Shown one piece after another: positions 7,327 through 12,755 of a DNA stretch of 12,755 nt (positions are counted from its first letter, which is position 1; every line of letters starts with the position of its first letter). The stretch comes from JBEVNX01 sp040507895 (GTDB lineage: Bacteria > Desulfobacterota > Binatia > JACPRU01). The stretch lies in assembly GCA_040507895.1 (NCBI GenBank), contig JBEVNX010000157.1, positions 1 through 12,755 on the forward strand, given 5' to 3'. A program made the position numbers and the translations under genes. Below the pieces are notes generated by a model. It did no database searches. It saw only the letters and a list, made by a program, of their open reading frames with translations, and was not told the DNA's origin.

Positions 7327-9417
7327 ATGCATAGATCGCGGAGCATGACGGCTCTAGGCGCAGCGCTGCTCGTATCGCTCCTCGTCGCGCGGTCCGCCGA
7401 AGCCTACATCGGCCCCGGCGCCGGATTCGCCTTCGTGGGCTCGTTCTTCATGCTGCTGTGGGCGCTCGTGCTCGGGGCGTTCACGATCGTCTCCTATCCG
7501 CTGCGTTTGCTCTGGCGCATGGTCCGTCGGCGGCAGCTGCCTGCAAACGCACCCCGCCGCGTCGTTATCATCGGCTTCGACGGCATGGACCCGACGCTAG
7601 CAGAGCGCTGGATGGCGGAGGGGAAGCTGCCGAGCTTGGCTGCCCTCGCAGAGGAGGGGGCGTTCCGCCGCTTGCAAACGACCCATCCGCCTCTTTCGCC
7701 CGTGGCCTGGTCGTCGTTCATGACCGGCGTTCATCCGGCGCGCCACGGCATCTTCGACTTCCTCGCTCGCGACGTGCGGAGCTATCTACCCTTTCTCTCC
7801 TCTTCGGCGATCGAGCCGGCGAAGCGCTCGCTCGCGATCGGCAAGTTTCAGGTGCCGCTCGGCCGGCCGCGCCTCCGCCTGTTCCGCAAGGCGCCGCCCT
7901 TCTGGAAGATCCTGGGGAACCACGGCGTCTTCAGCTCGGTCGTGCGCGTGCCAGCGACGTTTCCCGCCGAGCGCTTTCACGGCGCTTGCCTGTCCGGAAT
8001 GAGCGTGCCCGATCTCCGCGGCACGCAAGGGAGCTTCACCTATTTCTCCGAGCAGCCGGGCGACGCCGACACGACGGGCGGGCTCCGCGTGCGGCTACGC
8101 CGCGACGGCAGCCGGCTCGTCGCAGCGATTCCCGGCCCCGAGCATCCGCTGCGACCCGGCCGCGGCGCACTCGAGATTCCGCTCACGGTCGAGCGTGGCG
8201 ACGGTGAAGCCGAGCTGACGGTCGGGGGCCAGGCCCTGCGGCTCGCTCCCGGAAAGCATTCCGAGTGGATCCCGCTCGCATTCGACGCCGGCTTCGGGAT
8301 GAAGCCCCGCGGCATCGTGCGCTTCCGCCTGTCGAGCCTCGAGCCGCTCGGCCTCTACATGACGCCGATTCACATCGACCCCGAGCGCCCCGCCCTGCCG
8401 ATCTCGCACCCGCGGTACTACGGGAGCTACTTGGCGAAGCTCCTCGGCCCCTTCGCAACGCTCGGCCTCGCAGAGGACACTTGGGCGCTCAACGAGCGCG
8501 CGCTCGACGAGGACGGTTTCCTCGAGCAGGCCTACCTCTTTCAAGACGAGCGCGAGCGGCAGCTCCTCGACGCCCTCGACAGGACCGGGCGCGGCGTCGT
8601 GGTTTGCGTCTTCGACGCGACCGACCGCATTCAGCACATGTTCTACCGCTACACCGACCCGGACCCCCGAGCCGATTGCCCCGGGGATCGCGGCCGATAC
8701 GGACGGGCAATCGAGGAGATCTACCGGCGCTCCGACGACCTGATCGGCCGCGTGCGCGCCAAGCTCGACGCGCAAACGGTCTTGGTGGTGCTTTCCGACC
8801 ACGGCTTTTCGTCGTTCCGCCGGGGGGTCAACCTTAACGCATGGTTCCTACGCGAGGGCTACCTGGCGCTCCGCGAGGGCGCGCGCGGCGACGCCGATTA
8901 CCTTCGCGACGTCGATTGGAGGCGCACGCGAGCGTACGCCGTAGGGCTTGCCGGCGTGTACCTAAATATTCGCGGACGCGAGGCGCAAGGGATCGTCGCC
9001 CCCGACGAAGTCGACTCGCTGAAGCAGGAGATCGCCGCAAGGCTCGAGGGGCTGCGGGATCTCGACGGGGATCGGCTAGTGGTCGTCGAGGCGGTCGACG
9101 TGGCGAGCCGCTACCGCGGACCGTATCTCGATCAGTCGCCCGACCTGATCGTCGGCTATGCCGACGGCTACCGAGTCTCCTGGGAGGCGGCGGTCGGCAA
9201 GGTCGCGGGCGAGATCATCTCCGACAACTCGAAGTGCTGGAGCGGAGACCATTGCGTCGATCCGCGTCTCGTCCCCGGCGTTCTGTTCTGCAGTCGCCCG
9301 ATCCCTGTCGAGAGTCCGTCGATCGTCGACGTCGCGCCGACCATCCTTTCACTCTACGGCATCGCGACCCCCGCCTACATGGAAGGCCGCTCGCTCGGAG
9401 TCTCGCTCGGCGCATGA
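7327..9417 (+). CDS. AlkP-superfamily phosphohydrolase with N-terminal membrane anchor (tandem copy 1)
   Basis: The 696-residue protein starts with a likely signal peptide (basic residues, GAALLVSLLVA, cleavage near AEA-Y27). A YIGPGAG motif (27-33), a second hydrophobic helix (about 34-57) and the basic stop RLLWRMVRRR follow. The catalytic domain has Asp85 (IIGFDGMDP), probable nucleophile Ser124 (HPPLSPVAW), Asp433 and His437 (TDRIQHMF), Asp491-His492 (LSDHGFSS) and His642 (SGDHC), a full two-metal set. A beta-rich insertion of roughly residues 250-350 separates the two halves of the metal site and is absent from the 462-residue relative. It probably cleaves a phosphate ester; the substrate is unknown. 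The ATG at 7327 is preferred over 7345 because it supplies the basic start of the signal peptide. Its stop overlaps the next gene's ATG. The positive-inside rule would put the catalytic domain on the cytoplasmic side if both helices span the membrane. Confidence 0.87.
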   Translation: MHRSRSMTALGAALLVSLLVARSAEAYIGPGAGFAFVGSFFMLLWALVLGAFTIVSYPLRLLWRMVRRRQLPANAPRRVVIIGFDGMDPTLAERWMAEGKLPSLAALAEEGAFRRLQTTHPPLSPVAWSSFMTGVHPARHGIFDFLARDVRSYLPFLSSSAIEPAKRSLAIGKFQVPLGRPRLRLFRKAPPFWKILGNHGVFSSVVRVPATFPAERFHGACLSGMSVPDLRGTQGSFTYFSEQPGDADTTGGLRVRLRRDGSRLVAAIPGPEHPLRPGRGALEIPLTVERGDGEAELTVGGQALRLAPGKHSEWIPLAFDAGFGMKPRGIVRFRLSSLEPLGLYMTPIHIDPERPALPISHPRYYGSYLAKLLGPFATLGLAEDTWALNERALDEDGFLEQAYLFQDERERQLLDALDRTGRGVVVCVFDATDRIQHMFYRYTDPDPRADCPGDRGRYGRAIEEIYRRSDDLIGRVRAKLDAQTVLVVLSDHGFSSFRRGVNLNAWFLREGYLALREGARGDADYLRDVDWRRTRAYAVGLAGVYLNIRGREAQGIVAPDEVDSLKQEIAARLEGLRDLDGDRLVVVEAVDVASRYRGPYLDQSPDLIVGYADGYRVSWEAAVGKVAGEIISDNSKCWSGDHCVDPRLVPGVLFCSRPIPVESPSIVDVAPTILSLYGIATPAYMEGRSLGVSLGA

Positions 9418-11375
9418 GAGCGGTGCTCGTTGTGGTCTTGCTTGCGCTCGCGTGCGGCTGCGCGAGGCCGGTCCCGACTGCGGGGCATCGTCTGCTGATC
9501 CTCGGCTTCGACGGCGTCGACCCGATCCTGCTCGACCGCTTCATGGCCGCCGGCGAGCTGCCTGCGTTCTCCAAGCTCGCCTCCCAGGGGCATTACCAGC
9601 GGCTCGGCACGACGATTCCGCCGCAGAGCCCGGTCGCCTGGTCGACCTTCATCACCGGCCTCGACCCCGGCGGACACGGCATCTTCGATTTCATCCACCG
9701 CGACCCGGCGCCTCCCGGAGGCGGCGCGCTGGCGCCCTTCCTCTCGACCTCCCGGGTCGAGGAGGACGCGCGGAAGCTCCAGCTCGGCTCCTATGCTCTG
9801 CCGCTCGGTTCGGGAACGACCGAGCTGCTGCGTCACGGCAAGGCGTTCTGGAACATTCTCGAGGAGCACGGGATCCCGGCGACGGTGGTCAAGATTCCGG
9901 CCAATTTTCCGCCGGAGCGCAGCGAGGCGCGGACCATCTCCGACATGGGCACACCCGATCTTCGGGGCACACCGCGCACGTTCTTCTTCTTCACCGCCGA
10001 CCCGAAGGACGGGCCGTCGCGAAGCGTCTCGGGCGGCGTCATTCGCTCGGTCGCGGTGGACGGCGACCACGCCCGCGCCGAGCTGCCCGGGCCGCCGAAC
10101 CCGTTTCTCGCAAACGGCGACTACGCGAAGGTCGGTTTCGACGTATGGATCGATCGACGGTCGCAAGCCCTGAAGCTCGAGATCGGCGGGCGCGAGGTCG
10201 TGCTCGGCGATGGCGAGTGGAGCGCGTGGATCCCGATCTCGTTCGATCTCGTACCGCATCTGGTGAGCATTCCCGGCATCGTGCGCTTCCACGTCGCCTC
10301 AGTCGCGCCGCTGCGCCTCTATGCAAGCCCGGTCAACATCGACCCCGCACGACCCGCCCTGCCGATCTCGACCCCACCGGACTACAGCCGCGATCTCTAC
10401 GAACACGTCGGCTACTACTACACGCAGGGGTTGGCAGAGGACACCAACGCGCTTTCGGCCGACATGCTTTCGGACGACGAATTCCTCGCGCAATCCAGAG
10501 ACGTCTACGCCGAGCGTCGCAAGCTCCTCGAGGTCGAGCTCGGCCGCTTCCGTTCGGGTCTTCTCTTCGTCTACTTCGGCGGCGTCGATCAGGTCTCGCA
10601 CATGTTCTGGCGAACGCTTGCTCGCGACGCGGGAGGAACCGCTCCGAGGCGGGCCGCGGAGTCGAACGCGATCCTCGTCGCGTACCGCGAGCTCGACCGA
10701 GCGCTCGGCGACGCGCTGCGCGCAATCGACGGAGACTCGGACGCGACGCTTCTCGTCATGTCGGACCACGGCTTTGCGCCGTTCTCGCGCTCGGCCCACT
10801 TGAACAGCTGGCTCCGCGACGAGAAGATGCTGGCGCTTCGGCCGGGCGCCACCTCCGGTCGCGAGCTCTTCGCCGACGTCGACTGGTCCAAGACACGCGC
10901 CTACGGTTTCGGTCTGAACGGCCTCTACTTGAACCTGGCCGGGCGCGAGCGCTTCGGCGTCGTCACCCCCGCGGAGCGCGAAGGCTTGCTCGCCGACCTC
11001 ACCGCCCGTCTCCTCGCCTGGATCGATCCGTCGAACGACGAGCATGTCGTCAGCCGCGTCTACCGAAGCGAGGCCGTCTACAGCGGCCGGCAGCGCGCTC
11101 TAGCCCCCGACCTCATCGTCGGCTACAAGCGCGGCTATCGCGTGTCCAACCCGTCGGCGCTCGGCGAGGTCCCGCCGGGCGTCGTGGAGGACAACACGAG
11201 CAAGTGGAGCGGCGATCACTGCATGGCCGCGGAGGAGGTTCCCGGAGTGCTGCTGACGAATCGAGCGATCACACGAGTCGATCCGTCGCTTCGCGACATC
11301 GCCCCCACGGTGCTCGCCGAGTTCTCGATCCCCGTTCCGGATGAGATGAAAGGACGCCCCTTCCTGGGCCACTGA
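9414..11375 (+). CDS. AlkP-superfamily phosphohydrolase, probable lipoprotein (tandem copy 2)
   Basis: The 653-residue product begins MRAVLVVVLLALACGCA, a lipoprotein-like signal with candidate lipidated Cys14 or Cys16; neither gives a perfect lipobox. The residue after each Cys (Gly or Ala) would not signal inner-membrane retention if E. coli sorting rules apply. The active-site set is complete: Asp33 (LGFDGVDP), Ser72 (PPQSPVAW), Asp392 and His396 (GVDQVSHMF), Asp451-His452 (MSDHGFAP) and His602 (SGDHC). It matches the preceding gene almost domain for domain, including the beta-rich insertion ending in INID/HIDP-type and RPALPIS motifs, so the two arose by tandem duplication. It likely cleaves a phosphate ester outside the cytoplasm; the substrate is unknown. 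The start ATG overlaps the upstream TGA (ATGA), which supports this start and coupled translation. The same frame is open upstream to 8841, but that part overlaps copy 1 and is non-coding. Confidence 0.88.
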   Translation: MRAVLVVVLLALACGCARPVPTAGHRLLILGFDGVDPILLDRFMAAGELPAFSKLASQGHYQRLGTTIPPQSPVAWSTFITGLDPGGHGIFDFIHRDPAPPGGGALAPFLSTSRVEEDARKLQLGSYALPLGSGTTELLRHGKAFWNILEEHGIPATVVKIPANFPPERSEARTISDMGTPDLRGTPRTFFFFTADPKDGPSRSVSGGVIRSVAVDGDHARAELPGPPNPFLANGDYAKVGFDVWIDRRSQALKLEIGGREVVLGDGEWSAWIPISFDLVPHLVSIPGIVRFHVASVAPLRLYASPVNIDPARPALPISTPPDYSRDLYEHVGYYYTQGLAEDTNALSADMLSDDEFLAQSRDVYAERRKLLEVELGRFRSGLLFVYFGGVDQVSHMFWRTLARDAGGTAPRRAAESNAILVAYRELDRALGDALRAIDGDSDATLLVMSDHGFAPFSRSAHLNSWLRDEKMLALRPGATSGRELFADVDWSKTRAYGFGLNGLYLNLAGRERFGVVTPAEREGLLADLTARLLAWIDPSNDEHVVSRVYRSEAVYSGRQRALAPDLIVGYKRGYRVSNPSALGEVPPGVVEDNTSKWSGDHCMAAEEVPGVLLTNRAITRVDPSLRDIAPTVLAEFSIPVPDEMKGRPFLGH

Positions 11376-11487
11376 TCTCTACGGCAGAATTTTTCGCTGT
11401 TTCACACGACGATATGAGATACGAGGCCTCGACAGGCGACCGTCGGTTGGTTGCGGTCGCGAGGCTGCGCTGAGAGGAGCCCGACCG
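11376..11487 (+). promoter_or_regulatory. Spacer with strong ribosome-binding site for the small protein
   Basis: The 112 bases after the second tandem phosphohydrolase start with an AT-rich patch (ATTTTTCGCTGTTTCAC, 11388-11404) and end with AGAGGAG at 11473-11479, eight bases before the ATG at 11488. That is the clearest Shine-Dalgarno in the window. TTTTTC and TATGAG 17 bases apart could form a weak promoter, but they match the consensus poorly. No convincing terminator hairpin is seen, so read-through from the upstream genes remains possible. Confidence 0.45.
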
Positions 11488-11688
11488 ATGTTCGCTTTCG
11501 GCAAACGCCGGATCGCCATAGACAAGCCGCTGTACGAGCGAGCCGCGAAATTCGCCGCTCAGGCCGGCTACGCGTCGGTGGCAGATTTCATGACACACAT
11601 GCTCGAGCGCGAGCTTCGCCACCTCGAAGAGGCGCAGGACGAAGAGCAAGTACGCAAGCGCCTCGAGGGGCTCGGCTACATCGATTGA
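11488..11688 (+). CDS. Small RHH-like protein with C-terminal L-G-Y tail
   Basis: The 66-residue protein has no signal peptide. It opens MFAFGKRRIAIDKPLYERAA, a short strand followed by a helix, then GYASVADFMTHMLERELRHL, a second helix. This strand-helix-helix pattern resembles ribbon-helix-helix (Arc/MetJ) proteins. A charged linker (EEAQDEEQ) leads to the tail VRKRLEGLGYID. That tail is close to the KLKSLGYAQ end of the sulfatase at the right edge of the window, and this type of L-x-x-L-G-Y ending is common in bacterial sulfatases. The role is unknown. It could be a DNA-binding regulator of the cluster, or a partner that mimics or binds where the sulfatase tail binds. The strong ribosome-binding site and the overlap of its stop with the next gene (TTGA) show that it is real and coupled to that gene. 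Confidence 0.8.
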   Translation: MFAFGKRRIAIDKPLYERAAKFAAQAGYASVADFMTHMLERELRHLEEAQDEEQVRKRLEGLGYID

Positions 11689-12500
11689 TCGTCGCGCACG
11701 ATCTCCTCACACGATCCTTCGATCTGCTGCTCGGCCCGCTCGACCGCTGGACGCCGACGGCGGGGTTGTGGGCGGTGTCGGCACTGTCGGGGGTCGCGGT
11801 GCTCTTCGTTTTTCGCTGGGCATCGAATGCGGCTGCGATCCGCGCGACGCGACGCCGAGCGCAAGCCGAGCTTCTCGCCGTGCGCCTCTACCGGGACAAT
11901 CCGCGGGTCGTCCTGCGAGCGCAGGCGAGATTTCTAGCGGCTCTCGCCCGCTATCTCGGGCACATGCTGGTCCCGTTTTCCGTGCTGCTCCTGCCATTCG
12001 CCCTGATCTGCGCTCAACTGGACGCGCGCTACGGCGCGCGGGCCCTGCAGCCCGAGGAGCGCGCCATCGTCGAGGCGTTCGGGACGAGCGCGATGTTAGA
12101 CTCGGCCGAACTCCAGAGCGCCGACGGGATCGTCATCGAGACTGGGCCGGTACGCATCGCCGAGCGAGGCGAGATGAGCTGGCGCGTCGCTGCCAAGGCA
12201 CCCGGCCGTCAGTTCCTCACACTGGTCGTCGCCGGCGGGCGCGTCGACAAGGAAGTCGTCGTTGCCGCCGCCCCTCGAGGCGCACCCACCCGCCGCATGA
12301 GCTCCGGCGTTTCGAGCTTTTTCCTCGCCCCCGCCGAAGCGGCGATCGAAGACGGCCTCGGCGTGCGCCGGATCGAGGTCCGCTATCCGCCGCTGGAGAT
12401 CGACTTCCTCGGCTGGAAGACGGGATGGATCACGGTGTTCCTCGTCGTCTCGGGCACCGTCGCGCTCGCGCTACGCCGCCGCATGGGAGTGGAGCTCTAG
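11685..12500 (+). CDS. Membrane protein with Oxa1/EMC3-like N-terminal plan and extracytoplasmic domain
   Basis: With the TTG at 11685 the product is 271 residues. A first membrane helix (about 27-45) is followed by a basic, helical hairpin-like segment (46-90, with RRRAQAELLAVRLYRDNP) and a second helix (about 91-111, HMLVPFSVLLLPFALICAQL). A soluble, strand-rich region (about 113-243) and a last helix (about 245-263) come next, then a basic tail RRRMGVEL. Helix, cytoplasmic coiled hairpin, helix with Pro and Gln is the plan of the Oxa1/EMC3/TMCO1/DUF106 group, but the match is by pattern only. The second half resembles nothing I recognise. The frame is open back to 11451, but that part overlaps the 66-residue gene. 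TTG is favoured because it overlaps that gene's stop and has GAGGGG about 10 bases upstream. A later start is possible. The gene ends six bases from the convergent sulfatase stop. Confidence 0.75.
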   Translation: MIVAHDLLTRSFDLLLGPLDRWTPTAGLWAVSALSGVAVLFVFRWASNAAAIRATRRRAQAELLAVRLYRDNPRVVLRAQARFLAALARYLGHMLVPFSVLLLPFALICAQLDARYGARALQPEERAIVEAFGTSAMLDSAELQSADGIVIETGPVRIAERGEMSWRVAAKAPGRQFLTLVVAGGRVDKEVVVAAAPRGAPTRRMSSGVSSFFLAPAEAAIEDGLGVRRIEVRYPPLEIDFLGWKTGWITVFLVVSGTVALALRRRMGVEL

Positions 12501-12521
12501 AAAAAGCTACTGCGCGTAGCC
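12501..12521 (-). terminator. Probable intrinsic terminator of the sulfatase gene
   Basis: Read on the minus strand the sequence is GGCTACGCGCAGTAGCTTTTT. GCTAC pairs with GTAGC around a five-base loop, with a possible extra G-T pair, and five T follow directly. The 3' arm contains the TAG stop codon itself (12509-12507), so the stop codon and the terminator overlap. The stem is short (five to six pairs), so strength is uncertain. On the plus strand the hairpin lacks a T-run. Confidence 0.5.
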
Positions 12522-12755
12522 AAGGCTCTTCAGCTTCTCCACGGCAGCGGACGAGAGCTCGGGCTGTGCGACCGGCGTGCGATAGCGGGCGAATTCATCG
12601 CGAGGCAAGAGAGATCTGAGTCGTTCTGCGAGTTGCTCGGCGATCTCGGGGCGACGCGATGCGAGATCCTCGTTCTCGGCAGGATCGTCTGCCAGGTTGT
12701 AGAGGGAACGTCGGCCCTTCGCGTCGAAAAGAAATTTCCACTCCCCATCGAACAG
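12507..12755 (-). CDS. Sulfatase (arylsulfatase A family), C-terminal 82 residues, cut by the window edge
   Basis: The frame is open from the window edge to TAG at 12509-12507, without a start inside the window. The visible part is the C-terminal subdomain of sulfatases: WKFLFDAKGRRSLYNLADDP is the strand and turn pattern K-x-x-x-x-x-x-G-x-x-x-L-Y-x-L-x-x-D-P, followed by AENEDLASRRPEIAEQLAER. The protein ends AVEKLKSLGYAQ, the L-G-Y tail frequent in bacterial sulfatases. The active-site formylglycine motif (C/S-x-P-x-R) and the metal ligands lie outside the window, so activity cannot be judged. The family hydrolyses sulfate esters (some relatives act on phosphonates or phosphodiesters). It converges on the membrane-protein gene with six bases between stops. 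A shorter reading of the other frame here (72 residues from 12748) is non-coding. Confidence 0.88.
   Translation of the reverse strand: MFDGEWKFLFDAKGRRSLYNLADDPAENEDLASRRPEIAEQLAERLRSLLPRDEFARYRTPVAQPELSSAAVEKLKSLGYAQ

Noticed and set aside
8841..9413. Upstream extension of the second tandem phosphohydrolase
   Set aside because: It lies wholly inside copy 1 in another frame and is Arg-rich. The ATG at 9414 starts a proper lipoprotein signal and overlaps the preceding stop.
9158..11344. A 728-residue open frame on the plus strand, offset from copy 2 of the phosphohydrolases
   Set aside because: It is Arg/Ala/Ser/Pro-rich with no domain, and it overlaps copies 1 and 2, which have complete catalytic motifs. 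It is a GC-skew shadow frame.
1..12755. tRNA or rRNA genes, CRISPR arrays, intact insertion sequences, attachment sites
   Set aside because: No cloverleaf-like sequence, repeated spacer pattern, transposase motif or matching terminal inverted repeats was found by eye. A short or decayed element in 1526-2008 cannot be excluded.

Overview
The window is high-GC bacterial DNA, dense and operon-like, with stop/start codons overlapping at four gene junctions. Nothing identifies the species. The GC-rich coding style, the repeated AlkP-superfamily phosphohydrolases, a sulfatase ending in an L-x-x-L-G-Y tail and an envelope-glycan operon would fit an environmental member of the old 'deltaproteobacterial' groups (for example Myxococcota, Binatota or Desulfobacterota). 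That placement is an inference from gene content and is weak. There are no RNA genes, CRISPR arrays or intact mobile elements that I can see.

Layout. (1) Bases 1-1525 hold two SAM-dependent methyltransferase genes on the minus strand. Each is broken by a single-base frameshift. The first runs off the left edge, and bases 1-640 look less GC-rich than the rest. (2) Bases 1526-2008 hold no recognisable gene. (3) Bases 2009-5879 are a three-gene plus-strand operon: an SGNH/GDSL-like membrane-anchored hydrolase or acyltransferase, a Wzx/MOP-type polysaccharide flippase and a GT4 glycosyltransferase. The genes are joined by ATGA and GTGA overlaps, which suggests a piece of an exopolysaccharide or O-antigen-like assembly locus. 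(4) A convergent minus-strand gene (5884-7272) encodes a cytoplasmic AlkP-superfamily phosphohydrolase. (5) From a 54-bp divergent intergenic region, two tandem, larger AlkP-superfamily paralogues run to the right (7327-9417 and 9414-11375). The first has a signal peptide plus a second membrane helix. The second is a probable lipoprotein. (6) These are followed by a 66-residue RHH-like small protein and a translationally coupled membrane protein with an Oxa1/EMC3-like N-terminal plan (11488-12500). (7) A convergent sulfatase gene enters from the right edge. Its stop codon lies inside its own probable terminator.

How the genes may work together: the left half builds, modifies and exports a lipid-linked glycan. 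The right half is a cluster of four alkaline-phosphatase-fold enzymes (three AlkP/phosphodiesterase type, one sulfatase) with two uncharacterised partners, predicted to sit on different sides of the envelope. A plausible but unproven reading is remodelling of phosphate- or sulfate-bearing head groups on envelope lipids or glycans. The right-hand cluster is the best candidate here for an undescribed system. The two frameshifted methyltransferases mark either a decaying edge of the glycan locus or assembly errors.
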